DNA of 64,000 bases, from contig OZ020245.1 in NCBI GenBank assembly GCA_963971285.1, positions 24,318,983 through 24,382,982 of the forward strand. Reading direction: 5' to 3'. Below the pieces are notes generated by a model. It ran no database searches, was not told the DNA's origin, and saw nothing but the letters and a program-made list of their open reading frames with translations. The translations under genes were made by a program, and so were the position numbers. This DNA comes from Astropecten irregularis (lineage: Eukaryota; Echinodermata; Asteroidea; Paxillosida; Astropectinidae). Below, in pieces: positions 31,346 through 45,138 of this stretch; within the stretch, counting starts at the first letter, position 1; each line of letters begins with the position of its first letter.

Positions 31346-34300
31346 GATAGAGATGGAACCTGAGCCTATACGCGCAGTTTCTTATAAACGCCCATACTGA
31401 ACTATACACGTTGTGTGTGCGATGTTGATATTCCCAGATCTGCGCGGAATGAAATTACTAAAATGGACAACAAAGAAGAATCCTGGACGTTATACATTCA
31501 AAATGTTTAAAATGATTCAACCCGTTCTTCCGCATACGCATAATCGAATTAGCGTGCTAATCTTATATCTAACATAACAACAACAACAACAGCAGCAGCA
31601 GCAGCAACAACAACAACACGGTGTTTCCTTCGCGGTTGAACTTGAGCCGCCGAACTTGAACCTTGTCTTGAAATCCAACGCGCCTTCGCGGGAGACGGAC
31701 CCACCGGGAATCGAGCTGAAATTCGGTCTCTCTGGATCACTTTTCATTATTTTAGATTCATTCTTCGTCATCAGTGTTTCTTTCTTCTTTTTGTGATTAA
31801 TGCAGAATGATTTTGTCTGGAATTTTAACTTGCACGCCAGTGAATTGTGTTTGGTAATGGGCATCGTCTCAGCCTACGCTCGTGTTAGTTTTTTCCTATT
31901 TTATTATGTGTTTTTTTTACAAACGCACAAACAGCGTTGAAAAAAGATCGTGTTGCCTGCGACGCACGCACGCCATTTGAATGTTGCAAGTGGCACGTTC
32001 TCCTTATTAGGCAGTGAGCTGAACATTCTAGGAGGCCTTGAGAAAAATGATGGTTTTCGTCTTAAATGTTTTATAGTACACACTTTAATATATTCTTTAA
32101 TGTTAATGAGCAAGTTTCTGTTGACCGGCAAAATTAATGATGCGCATTGCAAAGGAAATTATTTTGCATTAGAAATGAGGAAAACAATGCATGCGATTGT
32201 CTTCTTTGTTTTAGGAGCAAAGTGGAACTATATACCCAGCATTGATGTTGGCGAAGTCTCAAGTTGCCATTAAATTATGGATTTCAATGGATTATGATCT
32301 AGTCACTTTAATTGTTCCTTTGCATGCATGTGGTTTTTTGATAGAAACATTAGGCCCTCTTTCCTCTGAACATTATGTTCTGCATGGTCATTAAGGAGTG
32401 AATTTATGAGCAGTTTGAAGCAGTTTATGGCTCATGTTGTGTAGATAATTATGATTCAAATTAATTTGACTGTTAAATGGGAGCATGTTAATGTTGCATT
32501 GCTGGACCACTGCCAACAACTCAATAATGCGTCCATTCCACCTTTGGCTCATGTCCAAAGCCCGTTCAATTCCTAACAGTGGCGATTGCCAAGAGGAAAG
32601 GGTTTGTGAACAATCAACCACCACGGCGTCGAGTATTGCCAGGATTATTATACGATTCAATTCCCATTTTTATATAGACATTAAATTTTGATGGACAAAA
32701 CTCAGTGATACGACGCATTACTGTACTGCATGCCTATCTCGTCGCACTTTCGGGTATAAGAATATGCAACACTCTGGTCACACGCTCGACTTTGACTTAT
32801 TAAACATCAATCTTCTTATTAACTTTCACCTCCTGATTACAAAATATGCCGATTTTATACTTGAGGGCAAATGGTATTTCTGTTATACAAGCTTCTGAGA
32901 TAATCAGTTATAAACTAAATAGGCCTAAGGTGGTTAGTCTGCACAAACTGCTTTAAAAATAACTAAACGATATGCATATGCCTACTCATCTAAATTGCGT
33001 GTGGATGTAAATGGCACTGTCTCGTTATAGAAGGAGTGATGTGTTTGAAATCATCATTCTTTTGAATTAAAATGTCACATTAAATTCAAATGGTGCTAAA
33101 TATAGCATAATGGAGTTTGCATATAATAGAGTATAAACACGATGGGAATTATATCAACATTGATGCATTCAAGAAAGGCCGAAAACGCATTCATAAAATT
33201 TATACATGCAAAGGCAACTAAATTGAGCATTTTCGCCCGTTGTTGTTGTTTTTGTTTTGTGTTTTTTTTACATCTGCACAATGAATGGCAATTTTTTTTC
33301 TGCGAAACTAGACATTTCAAAAAAAACTATCGCGATTTTGAGACTCTTGTTTCGGTCATATTTTTGTCATCGGGATAATTTTCTTTCCCGAAATGTCGTC
33401 TTATAAACATTTAAAACGATTTAAAAAAAAATTCAAGTCTGGATTTCAATATAAAAATGAAAAAGTGCACATTCGAGACAGGACAGACGACGTTGCGAAA
33501 CAACAATCCCAATTATTATAGATTCCATATGTGAAGAATTTTTCATTTCTTTTTATGCACAGTTTATCACTCTGCTGGTTCCTATTTTCACTGCAGTTTG
33601 TTGCAACTTAGCTTTGCTGATCAATCTGAAACGACCTGCCCCAATAAAGTATAATAATCTGCAGTTATTTTCATATCTAAATTGTCTGTCTACGTTCCTA
33701 GTCTTCAATGCATTTTGCAATTATCTAACATCATTTATAATTATAGAGGTGTGTTAGTTTGAACTATACAAACCGCAGAAGGGAGTCCCATAGGCTTCAA
33801 AATCGAAAGTGCGAATTTGCCTCGCAGCAATGGTTTGGCAACTGGAATAATTATAATCTTACACTGAAATAAGTCACTTTTTATTTTTAGTGCATGCACT
33901 GCAGTAGTGGCTAGTACTTTTCCATGATAACGTTATATAATTATTGGATCCGGAATTTGTTTATTTGCTAAATTTAAAGGGTTTGGTATGATACAAAACC
34001 CTGTAAATGATTTCGATCGTTCAGTGTATGAAATTCCATTTAAATGTTATGTTTTCATTGACAGTGTTCTGAATCATCGACACGATTTTGTCTGAAAGAG
34101 TATTAGCATATTTTCCTCAAAACAACAACATAATTATCCATTTTCCTAAACGGTTAACTGTGGTTTCAGATGCAAATTATGGTCGAGTGTGCGTTATATA
34201 GAGACAAACGATATATCACATCAGTGGCAATCAACTTAATGCGTAAGTAATGTGCGTCACACTGACGTATGACCGTGTTTTCAAATTCAGTCATAAATAC

Positions 34301-37300
34301 TTTGTTTTTGGATCAGAACCCCTCGATAGACTGTCCAATTTATAAGACGTAATTTGAACGGATTGGAGGTCAAACGTCAGCCATCATTGGCGCGGTGCAG
34401 GGTGGAAGACGTGACATATTTTCTCAGTTTTACGCAGCGAGTGTAATTATTGGTTTCTTAGTTTCATGTGCCCTTTTGCAATGATTACTATATACAGCGG
34501 CAAGAGCTGTCTTATGTTTTCTTAGGAGGGATGCATAGTTTTAAGTTTGCTGCTGAATCAACGGTATAGTTTGCATGATGATAAAAAACCCCAGATATTT
34601 ATAAATACATGTATAATGCCTTGTTTGTGTGCAGATATTTCATCCCTTTCATATTTATTTTGTTAAATGTTATTTGTAAACATTTTGTTCTGCCCAAAGT
34701 TCAGTTTGTTGAAAGTTTGCCTACAGACTTTGAACAAATAACAATTTAATTTTTTAATCGAAATCATGACTGTTTGAGCTAATTCGATTCATGAAATTTA
34801 CGAATGTGTCAAGCCAAGTGGAAACATGGAAAACACACAAACAAACCGACAAACAGTGAGACCAATTGCCTGGTTGAAGAAACACACAGGCAGACAGACA
34901 GCAAGCAAACCAACCAACAAACAGATATATATTCATGGGTGTAGCATTTTTGTGTAATGTTGTATTCATTATTTATTTGCATCTACAACTGTTAATTTCA
35001 TTTCATGTTTATTTCATGTAATTTATGGCCCAATGACCAGGGAATGCGCCACGAGTGTCTTTGGACAGAATGATGTGTGCGCCGGAATAAATTCCGAATT
35101 CTTATTATATTATTATTCATGCATGTGCTGATGCTATTTATTATTTAACTGTTATGTCACAGGGACTTAGATGAGGAGGTTGTGAAGTTTTACAGGGCGC
35201 CCTCTTCGTCTTCATTTCCATCCGTTTCGATTACGTAAACACATTTCGTAAAATAGCACATAATTATTTTCGTTATAAAAAAAACGAAATGCTTAACATG
35301 AAATAGTGTTCGAAATTTCCCAAACGAGCTTACCCATTCAACTAAGTGCCTTCAAATCATAGACTAGGCCTATTGGTCTGGTAAAGAAATGTAACCGGAA
35401 CTTCAAAATTAAAATGATTGAGCAAATAAATCATTCCACTTAATCTAAATAAGTCGGGCTGGTATTGTTAAAAAATATGAATACATCAATAAATAACACC
35501 AACTCCATATCACAGAGATAAAATACAATGGTTAAAAACTCATGTTTGACACTTGTTTTCTGATAGTAGAGATGACAAAGTCCGGCTCTCCGATTACCAG
35601 ACCTAGCCCTTTGATCTAAAACAAGTCAGAACCGGGTTATTGAATAGTTTGACCGACTGTACCACCGCATGTATAGGTCTGCAGGATGTACACATACCTT
35701 ACATTGTGCGTCAAATTTCCAACAAAAGGGACCTGGTAATATTAACCCAGCCATTTCACCTTGTGACGTTATAAGTCAATGTTTAACCCGTATATGATAA
35801 TATAATAACATCAAAGGATTTGAGTGACTATGGGACACAGAACGAAATCTGTGTGATTTTGTGCCCGGGTATACCCAGTCATAAATTTTGCGTGCATTAA
35901 AATTGATATAAAGGTATCAAACTCGGGGTTATTAGGTGAAAGGTCATCTTTAAGCGTCCATTGACGATCTCGGCAACCGGATTTTGTTTTGTTCACCTGT
36001 ACAAACTTGATGTTTTCGTTCCTATAGTGCCGCTGGGATGGCCATTGCTAGGACAAAGTTTATGACAGTGTGACAAAGATAAATTGTACTGTTCAATGAG
36101 CAATCACCGCTATTATGTCGAGACAGTAAGTCAATATTTCAACATATTCGAGTTGTAGTTATATTTGCTCATCGGGCCGACAGTGTCATAAAAAAAATTG
36201 CACAAAATATCTTGATTATGACAATAAATTTACTATGAAGCTTATCGCATTTCCAGGGAATGGAGACATTAGGGGGTAATTAACGTGTAGCAGCATCAAG
36301 CCTTCAGCTTTCCACCATTAATGTCTATCCGCCCAAAACACCTGCCTCGCCTCTTCGTTTCGCTGAAAACAATTAATGACTTTTCAATCTGCGATTCAAA
36401 ATTCAAAGAGTGGACGTAATTCAGACCATATTTCTTTACTAATGAGGAACAAATGACACTGAAGTTAATACAGAAATGTGAAACCGATACTTTCATGAAT
36501 ATGAATGATTTTGTTCGGGAGATCATGAGGTAACATGCAAATTACGCTTGCCCTTCACCGACGTGGATCAGCACTGCATATATCCAGTGCTTGTTGAGTG
36601 CACATGTAAAATGTACGCGCTTGCACAGGTGGGATACTTTCATGATGATATTCTTCAAATTAAATATACATGTATTTTAAACCGATTTTCAGATTGTGGG
36701 CAAAATGGTAAATTGAAAAAAAAAATAGGGGAGGGTGTCTTGAGCCGATTTTTGAACCGGCGTTGACGAAAAAAATCACTGTTGCAATTAACAATTTTCA
36801 GTCTTCTGCCATGATTTTGAGAAGGTCAAGAAAACACGTATTCAAAGGACACATGATGCAAATGGTTTTATGGTCTTTCAGCCAATCGAAACCTACGGCC
36901 CTCCTAACATTTGAATTTACACCAAACTGCGTCACGATTTAAAAATTGATGATGGTACATAATTATGCATGTGCCTATGGATTCGAATGAAACCCACATG
37001 CATCATGTTGGTTTTATATTCCCCAGATTACTATCATTTACCCCGCCTGCCTATTGCGCATGAGCGATTGTATAATAACCAACGTATATACGGATTCAGG
37101 GGCATTCATAGCTATTTTGACGCTCGACATCAGTGGTACATGTATTCATCTTCGATTCAGATGGCTGCTTTCATTGGGTGACAAGACAAAGAATAGGCCG
37201 GAGAAAAGAGGGCCCCCCGAACGCCAACACTGTCCATTGTCCACTCTCCTTGCAGCATCGATCGCGTTTAACCTCCCTCTCAGACAACCGGTCAACAAGA

Positions 37301-37849
37301 TCCTCTTCATTTGACTATCAATATTTGATGTTGATGTACAGCACCACACGCAGGTGATGAACACACGGCCGGCGGAATTACACATGTTTCTACCCTTGGT
37401 ATCTCTCGTTGATTGGTGTTGTCCGTAACCATATACCAGTCGATATCTTGATCGTGATGTCCGTTGTGCGTCCGTGTTGCTGATAACGGAAAGGTGAAGG
37501 AGATATACGGACAGGTAACACGACTTGTTTGGTTTGGTCATCGATCAACCGGGATTCACTCGGTGTTCGTTCCATCATCTACGCCAACTGGCAACAAGGG
37601 GGAGTCGTCCAGCAACCTGCTGCTTGCTTCCGTTCCACATCGATGAAGTGAACTGGACCGTTAAATGTGATGCATGGTTTCCATTGGAGGAGCAACTTTA
37701 TACAACGAAAGGTGAGGGTGCACTTTTACTGGCAATTTTTCTTTTAAACTTACAACAATCCGTATTATTAGTTTGGGAACAGAATGTGACATTACATCAG
37801 CACTTTTCCGGTTGCCTATACACAGTGTATGGAGTATAGACAAGTAAAT
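31346..37849. other. Gene-free AT-rich stretch
   Basis: No coding exon with recognisable similarity was seen on either strand. It contains a CAA/CAG microsatellite (31577-31618), several short A or T runs, and a SINE fragment (36530-36605). The small open frames are unsupported. Confidence 0.6.
36530..36605 (-). repeat. SINE body fragment
   Basis: TTGCCCTTCACCGACGTGGA and CCAGTGCTTGTTGAGTGCAC match the body of the SINE at 23850-24030. The tRNA head is absent. Confidence 0.6.
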
Positions 37850-38035
37850 AGAGAATCTCCTGATGAGGACTAGAGCAGACTAGTCGAAACGTTGAGACCT
37901 ATTGCGAGAAGTGCGAACGATATAGAAGTGCGAACGATATAGAAGTGCGAAAGTACGAACGATAATTACATGGTGTTTCCGCAAACCGATCCACATACCA
38001 ATTGTCACCATGCAAAGCCTCAAATCTTTCTTAAA
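37850..38035 (+). repeat. Dispersed retroelement-like repeat with hammerhead-like motif, copy 2
   Basis: Holds CTGATGA (37860-37866), a perfect stem GACTAG/CTAGTC (37868-37873 and 37880-37885) around AGCAGA, then GAAAC (37886-37890). Then come short tandem copies of GATATAGAAGTGCGAAC, and the body shared with 5160-5260. A third body fragment is at about 17519-17570. Confidence 0.6.
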
Positions 38036-39112
38036 TAGAGAATAACATGTGAACAATTAATTCTGCTCTAGACATTTTATCAACTGCTCATCATCAATAT
38101 TGCAAATATTACTGATTTCTTAAATTCGGCAGGATAACCTCCACTTAAGTTATTTTAGATTTAAATTAATACGATGGTCAGCACCTGCCTGACATGTTGA
38201 ATATTATGAATCTGGGTATCCTGGGACGGATGTCTTTTGTAATGGCTTCTGCAAAACGACCGGCCCATGCATTGAAGGTCATTTCACGGATTTCTCTCAT
38301 ATTTTGTTCCGGTGAGTTAATACGTATATCTTATAATTGTTGTATTTCAATATTCTCTGCAGGACGAGCTGACCGGACGGGAGGACGGCTAATCTGCATC
38401 ATCCCTTCCACTTTTACAGTTCATGCGTGGATCTATTTGGATGATAGAGGGAGTTGTATCCTGTGGAAATCGCTGATGGACTGAAATGGACTGAATATTT
38501 ATACTGGAGAGCCCACAGGATAGGACTGGATGCGAATATATTACTTGGCCATTTGGAATAGAATAATGTGTTGGTAATCGTGTTGGAGTCCTGTGAAATG
38601 ATGTAATCTACCCACAGTCTGATGCGGAGTGACTTTGTTATGAAGTGTGGTTATAAGTTGAGATTCTACTTCATCAGCGTCATTGGATTTAATCAAGGGA
38701 CCAGTGTATGATAATAATAAAGACTCTTTTCACACGGACCCTCGAGGCAGCGCCGCCTACACAACACGATCAGCACAGTCAGTCACTGTCATTTTTTTTC
38801 TGTACACACACACACTGTACACATGGTGCAAAGAAGGAGCTGAGTTTGGTACCGGCAAAATGAAGAAAAAATACCCTTATTGAACGTGTTGGTTTTGTTT
38901 TACTGGTTCAGTATTCGCCTTTAAATTGAAATCACGTCTATGCGCAAACTGTATATGTATGAAATCGACTATTTAATGCAGGCTGTGGAATATTTATGAT
39001 ACACACGCACCCACGCGGGACCGATGACATTGCCAGATGTATCGCTTGAATCCTGACCGAGTAGTTCAGTGGATAGGAGACTGACTGAGGTTTTAGATCA
39101 AGGTCGTTATAG
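38036..39112. other. Region upstream of the 384-aa ORF
   Basis: No recognised gene. TATTCTCTGCAG at about 38350 and AAAGGTGAGG near 37709 could be splice sites of 5'UTR exons for the gene at 39113, but nothing confirms this. TTCAGTGGATAGGAGACTGA near 39065 is weakly tRNA-like. Confidence 0.35.
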
Positions 39113-40267
39113 ATGATGATGCTGAATAAGATCGGCGATAGTCCCGCTGCCGGGGACGCACATCAGAAAGATGGGATCCTTCCCCCGATCGGTGGCACCC
39201 ATCGGAAGAACCCTGTGCCGTCCAACGACGGTCCCGCCGGGTCGACGGACGACGATTCCGACGGGGGTAGTAACGCTCGGGCCTCGCAGCTTCTCAGCAC
39301 CCGGTGGCGCTCCAAACCCAAGAAGTCGCCCAACCGACTGGAGACGAACAAGTCCTCCATGTCAGACAGCTTCGTGCTGCCCAGGATTAACTGCTCGTCG
39401 CAGTCCAACAGCAGCAACCAGGATCGGAAATCCAGGGCCTCGCTGACCTTTCCCGTGAGGACTAGAGAGACGAGCATCCCCATGTCCAAGAGCTGTCCTG
39501 CCTTGGTGAGCAATCAGCGCAGGCGGCAGGCAGCCAGGGACGAATCCCCAGATCAGGAGTACGGCTACGACGGTGATTTTGAAGAGGCCGACAACAGTCC
39601 CCGAGATTTCAAGTCGCTCTCCACCGCGGAAGCCTTGAACGATAGGAAGAGGGACGGTAAATCGCACCAGTCCTCGCGACATCAAGACGACATCACGGAG
39701 GGAGTTGTTAATAAACTGGCCAAGCTCGAATCGCCCCAGGGAAAGGCCAACCATCACCACCGGGACCAGCATTGGCATCACTCTAAAACTAAGGAACCAG
39801 ACACGGTGTTGCCGGACATTTTTGTACCCAAGGGCCTGTCCATGAGGGTCTCAACTCAGGTGAGCAAGGAGCCACGACCCAATCACAGCCAGGCAAACAC
39901 TAAACCACAGATAAGAACTGAACAGGAAGCCAGGGTTCCGGAGTTGGAACCCACCGGGGAAGCGAACAACAACTCATATTCCTTCGACACCTCCCCGTGG
40001 AAGGCAGCAGAAATTGTGGGCAATGATGGGTCGGGAACACCACAAGCTGCTGGTGACCCTTTAGGCAGACAGTCGCATCTCTCACAGTCCACAAAAGGGC
40101 GAAAGAGACGGAAGCAGAAGAAGAGCAGGCCCACGGACCATGAGAGACCCACCCTCCTTAGAGACACAACCCAAGCTGACATCAAATGTAGGAACTGGCT
40201 TGCCGAAGGTCATAAGGATACAATAGGGATCCAATTGGCCTCTTCAGAACAACCTAATGTGACTTAA
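39113..40267 (+). CDS. Unrecognised, probably disordered 384-aa protein (single long exon or first exon)
   Basis: The open frame runs 385 codons with stop. It is clearly GC-richer than its surroundings (many third-position G/C), which supports real coding use. The protein is rich in Ser, Lys, Arg, Asp, Asn and Gln, with no membrane segment, signal peptide or zinc motif. It has an acidic patch EYGYDGDFEEADN (near residue 150), a His-rich stretch NHHHRDQHWHH (near 215), a hydrophobic island VLPDIFVPKGLSMRV, and a basic cluster KGRKRRKQKK near residue 330 that could be a nuclear signal. I do not recognise the family. The first of three ATGs in a row (39113) was taken as the start; an upstream stop is close. 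A GTAGGA donor just after the DIK codons (near 40188) could splice it to further exons, in which case the last ~25 residues are intronic. Confidence 0.6.
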   Translation: MMMLNKIGDSPAAGDAHQKDGILPPIGGTHRKNPVPSNDGPAGSTDDDSDGGSNARASQLLSTRWRSKPKKSPNRLETNKSSMSDSFVLPRINCSSQSNSSNQDRKSRASLTFPVRTRETSIPMSKSCPALVSNQRRRQAARDESPDQEYGYDGDFEEADNSPRDFKSLSTAEALNDRKRDGKSHQSSRHQDDITEGVVNKLAKLESPQGKANHHHRDQHWHHSKTKEPDTVLPDIFVPKGLSMRVSTQVSKEPRPNHSQANTKPQIRTEQEARVPELEPTGEANNNSYSFDTSPWKAAEIVGNDGSGTPQAAGDPLGRQSHLSQSTKGRKRRKQKKSRPTDHERPTLLRDTTQADIKCRNWLAEGHKDTIGIQLASSEQPNVT

Positions 40268-40326
40268 CCTCAACCCTCTCCAAGATGACAAGAGCTGCTT
40301 ACCACACATTACTGCAGTCTCCACAG

Positions 40327-40342
40327 GGGGGGGGGGGGGGGA
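40327..40342 (+). repeat. Poly-G tract after the 384-aa ORF
   Basis: A run of about 16 G, 60 bp past the stop. It may fold as a quadruplex and its length may be unreliable in assembly. Confidence 0.8.
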
Positions 40343-40581
40343 ACTGGATCATAATCCAAGCCTTACCACACAGTGTGGTGTATCGTGGAAATCAGGATAC
40401 CACACTTAGCACAGGAAAAACCAAGTGTGGTAAACTGTGGTATGGAGGTGGGTTAGGTTTAACACATGTATTTTGCACCTACAAAATAATTGTTAAAATG
40501 GTATTTATTATACACCGCTGGTTATGTTTTTTAAGGTACAGATAATTCGTTGCAAATATCTCTTCTGATTTCAAAAGGCAT

Positions 40582-40587
40582 AATAAA
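40582..40587 (+). terminator. Candidate polyadenylation signal for the 384-aa ORF
   Basis: AATAAA about 315 bp after the stop codon. This holds only if the ORF is a terminal exon. Confidence 0.3.
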
Positions 40588-41358
40588 AAGTGACTCTTCA
40601 TAAAAAAAAAAGTCGGTCTTGCACGTTTTGGAGCAGTGGTTTCCATGAATATATTCTATCTTTGCACGCAATCAAAATGGACAGTTGCAATTTGTTGGGA
40701 TTATCAATCGTAGTTTTCTCGAAAATAACAGCATTTCAGAGGGAAATAATTTACAGAAAGTTCGTTTCTAGTGAGCATTAGCTCTGAGACCTAATGTAAA
40801 CAATGATGTATTTGATCCTCACCAATACCAATAGTGTGCTGCTCTATACCTTTAAATTAATTATGCATTATGAATAAGATTGAAAAACAATGAAGAAAAC
40901 ACTCTTGTGCTTGTATAATGTTAAACGGTTGCACATTTTCACAATGCTCAGTATTTTTGAAATTCACAGTCAACTTACAAATTACATGTAGGGCCCTACA
41001 TGTATAATATGTTTACATGACTGTGAAAGTGGTATTTTTAGCTTGGTTGGTTTTGGTTGGTCATCATCTTGGCGTCCTTATACACATTGCATTAAGTGTC
41101 TGTGAAACACTCGCACGCACATAGAAAAAGGCCAAGGTAAAACGGTTAAAAAAAACAAAACAAACATACATGTAATCTAAAAGGTCGAATTTCGGTTAAA
41201 ATTCCCTGAATGTATTAAGTGTAATGGGATCAAAATGTGGCCGGCTCAGACGGATATTATTACCTCCCCGCACATGAGAAAACCACAACCCACAATAAAT
41301 CAGCGATTAGGCCTGCCATAAATAACTGCCATGGTGCAGACATACATAGGCAAAACCA

Positions 41359-41707
41359 TTAAATAAAGGTATAATACATGATTGGTAATGGTCACAGAAC
41401 AGCACCCACTTTTTGTTTAAGCATGTACATGTACATGGAATATTATACCTGTGAAGAATTGAGCTCAATCGGACATCTGAGTCACGAGAAAATAACGAAA
41501 CAATTCTTATAAAAACAAAGAATGTTTTGGATCTCGCCAAGACGTAAATTATTTGTTTAACACTTTTCTAAACAAAATATTCAGGCAGAAATATTTTGGC
41601 ATGGGATTTCCATTATGCCCATCTTTATACCGTTTAACTTATATTTATAAGAAAATCTGTGAACATCTCTGCGTTGGTTTGTTACCAATCCTGTACTGTA
41701 CCTTTAA
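41359..41707 (+). mobile_element. TTAA-type MITE, subfamily 2
   Basis: Bounded by TTAA at both ends (TTAAATAAAGGTATAATACA ... GTACCTTTAA). The left half (ATGATTGGTAATGGTCACAG, GAGCTCAATCGGA) matches the reverse complement of 47219-47554; the right half matches the main family. Confidence 0.72.
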
Positions 41708-42256
41708 ACCCGAACAACACATTTTGAATGAGTGCATATGCGGTTGCTATGGACACAAATCACCACGTATTTTCTAACGCCTGTTTCTCACTGTGTACGG
41801 CCATGAGTAGCTGACATTTTCAGTGAGAATCAATTATTTTCTATATTATTTTAGAGGCGTGTGATAGAATGAATGTACAGTATTTATTATTAATTTATTC
41901 AGACAAAACCTGCCTGTGTTTGTCATTCAGCTTATGTCGAGAAATTGTAAAAAAATTTAATAACGATTTTGTCATGTTTTTGATAATACACGGAGGCTTA
42001 ATTTTGAAGATGTAATTCATCCATACGTGTATACGTGCTGTTGTTGCGCTCTGTGTGCTTGACTAATTTTACATGTAAACTATAGCCCCCCTTAATGAAT
42101 GCTGCACCGAGTCTGCCATATCACACTGTAGGCTTTTTAATTCAAGATTATTGCGATGAAACTTTATCCTTTTCACAGTACTGTATTGCCTACAAGTCTT
42201 GTTAAAGTGGTCATGTTTTATGTAGAAAATTATCTGAAAGCCAAGTTTCATTCCAC

Positions 42257-42629
42257 TTAAAGGTAATATCATACTTTGGATTTTATCAAAGAAATGTGCA
42301 AAAATATCAAGGAATTATACAGTCACAGTCATCAGTGATATTTTCAGTCCCATGCGGTGCCCAAGTTTTGAGAAAACAGTGAAAACGCACACAGTATTTC
42401 TTAAATCTTGTCACCGTTTTTATTTTGATCTTTAAAAGATCCCCCCAAAATTGGTCACTGGATTGTCTCTTTTCTGGATTAATACACCATTTCAGACAGA
42501 CAAATTTTAACGGTATACAGTATATGTTTCTACCCGTCGCATATTTATACCCTGCACGTTATTGTTAAATCTGTGAAGATTTCTGTTTCGGCATGCTACC
42601 AAAGTATGATACTACATGTATACCTTTAA
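42257..42629 (+). mobile_element. TTAA-type MITE, 373 bp, intact ends
   Basis: TTAA-AGGTAATATCATACTTTGG at the left and CCAAAGTATGATACTACATG...TACCT-TTAA at the right form inverted ends of over 20 bp. No ORF. Best reference copy of the family. Confidence 0.85.
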
Positions 42630-44029
42630 GTCAGTTTTGCATGCATCCATTTTACATTACTGCTTCGTATTTGTAAAGAATAGGTGTAAGCACCACATAC
42701 GTAATTAACAGAATGCACGAAGCTCTGAAAAGAATGAAGTTAGGAGTCGCATTTTTGCACATGATGTTTATTAGGCCTACTTATTGTTCCTGTATGGCAT
42801 GTTTTAGTCCCAAGGAAATTAGCCTTCTATTTTGCCAAGCAGGGCAATTCATTTTCCGGCTCAGAAACTGTTTATGAAATTGCTCCCTGATTTCCATTCT
42901 CCAAGTTACATCGATCGTACAATATTATACATGTGGGAGTAGTGTCAGGTCAATGCTCAGTCAAGCTATAGGCCTACTGGGCACTAAAAGGCAAATTCTG
43001 CTTTCAAAATGGCGTTTACCATGCGAATAATAAGCCGTTGTAGAAGCAGTGAATTTGACGTGAACGGATGATTTGGTACACAACAAGATAAAAGGGATGG
43101 GATTGTATTGTGGATGTGAAATTGTATACAATTCCCTTAAGTGGTTTGAAACGATTGTCCTGATACACGTATAGGCCTTCCTCAAATTCCCTCCCACAAA
43201 ATTGAGATGAATTCATGAATTACTCAAAATGGTCTTTATGTTATGTTAATTAAGGCCATATTGCAAGTCCATATTGCACAGGCATGTATACTCCTGATCC
43301 TCTACAGTATTATCGAGACTTCCCATTAATACATGTCCATGTACATGTATAACCCTGTAATGAGGTCACCGATGATAATAGGAGGATCAAAACCATGGAA
43401 TTGAAACAAAATATACCTAGAAGTCTTTTGGGGGGTTAGGCTGTGTTTTTCCCATGAACAGGTAATTCTTGTTACATGAATGACAGTTAAATATCATTGG
43501 TATATAATTATTCGCAGCACTGTGAGAGCATTAATTAAATTTCATTGAAAATAAAAACAGAATTTATTTGTTGATATTATATAATCTCTATTGGTATGTT
43601 TTCTTATTTTATCTGGTGTCCCAATATTGTTGGTTATCAACCACGGGTCGAGTAATTTATTTTAGACTGGTTCCTAGACAGACGTATACTTTGTTGTTAC
43701 AATGTACATGTATCTAGATATAACGGAGGGGACAGGAACCAGTCTATGGGATTTGGGGCCCGGTCGCTAACTTTCAGGACTCTTCTATACGAGTAATGCC
43801 ACTTATATCGGAGCCGACTTAGGGGCCACTCAAATTGTTTAATGTTTTCAAATTTCGAAATACATGTAGGTGGGTCAAGGAAATGAAGTAAATTGAAAAT
43901 CGAAATTCACTTTTCATATTAAAATCCATAATTGTTTACTGGAAAATAAATTTTGTTTCGTTTTTATAAATCGAAATTAGGGGTGGGTTGGTGGGTCAAA
44001 CAAATTTGGAAAATATTGAGTGGCTCCTT

Positions 44030-44361
44030 ATACCTCGGGCGTCGGTTTTGAGGGGAAAAAAGGTAGCTGTACTGTTGAAGTTTTTGCAAATCTAATCCAA
44101 TGAAGAAAGAAAGAAAGATTCCAATTTCAAATTATTACATTCTATTTTTTTTTCATTGGCATCCGAGAAGTTGGCCGGAATTAGGGGCGCAATTTTAGTG
44201 CTTGTCCCGGGCGTCGTTTTAAAAGTAGCTGTACTGGTGTTGAAGTTAATGCAAATCTAATCCAATGAACAAAGAAAGAAAGATTCCTATGTCAAATTGT
44301 CAGATTTCTTTTTTTTCATTGACATTCGAAGTTGGCTGGAATTAGGGGCGCCGTTTTCCTA
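44030..44361 (+). repeat. Direct tandem duplication, two ~170-bp units
   Basis: GGGCGTCGGTTTTGAGG...GGAATTAGGGGCGCAATTTT is followed by GGGCGTCGTTTTAAAAG...GGAATTAGGGGCGCCGTTTT. Shared interior blocks are GCAAATCTAATCCAATGAA and AAGAAAGAAAGATTCC. The function is unknown. Confidence 0.8.
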
Positions 44362-45138
44362 GATACGCCACCGGACTTAGCCTTTCCCACAAGCCAGGAT
44401 CATCCCAGATAGGGGCAGTCTCTGCGGTTCTTATCTGTCGCCACCCCTTTGTAGAATCAGTCCCAACACTGGCCTCGCCGGACAGTAGCCAAGCTTTATT
44501 TACCTGTCCATCATTATAATTGTTCATTTCAAGTGCCCTTACGTCACGTGGCATTTCAAGTAGACCTAAGAAAAGCATGAATATTCGGTATGTACATGTA
44601 TACTCATCCCCACCCTCCCACTCAATCCACTGGTCAAAATACTCATCCCTTTGGCAAAGATTCTCAAGATAGCAAAGGGGTTCTTAACATTGTTGAACAT
44701 GTCGAATATTTGTATGTGTAATTCGAAAGTAAAGAATGGGATTTGGAAGTTACATGGAGTCCATGAGAGTAGAACAAACAATGAGTGTTTTGAAGATGCA
44801 AATACTGGTGGCAGATGAATATAAATAATGCATAATTGGACGGACCCGCCATTTTAGGGGGTTTTGTGCCTGTGAATTAAATTCAGAGGGGACACAATAG
44901 GCCTACCTGTACGCCTACATGTAATAGACAACATGTGAAGATCGACTCGTGGTCAGCTGGATCTCCGATCAGTGAAGTTATTTGTTTCATCACAATTATT
45001 TGAAACGGTATCAGAAAAGACACGTTCTGGCTATACGGTTTCGAAGTGATATTATGTGCTGAACGAGAAAATAATACGGTGTTCGAAATGGGTCCCCCCC
45101 ATTTTCGCATCTCGCGTTACGAATCTCTCGTCTTTACA

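Noticed and set aside
31517-31864. 115-codon minus-strand frame with Cys or Val runs
   Set aside because: Built on a CAA/CAG microsatellite; no conserved segment.
37146-37541. 131-codon minus-strand frame
   Set aside because: No recognised domain, base use like the surrounding non-coding DNA, and overlapping frames on the other strand are equally open.
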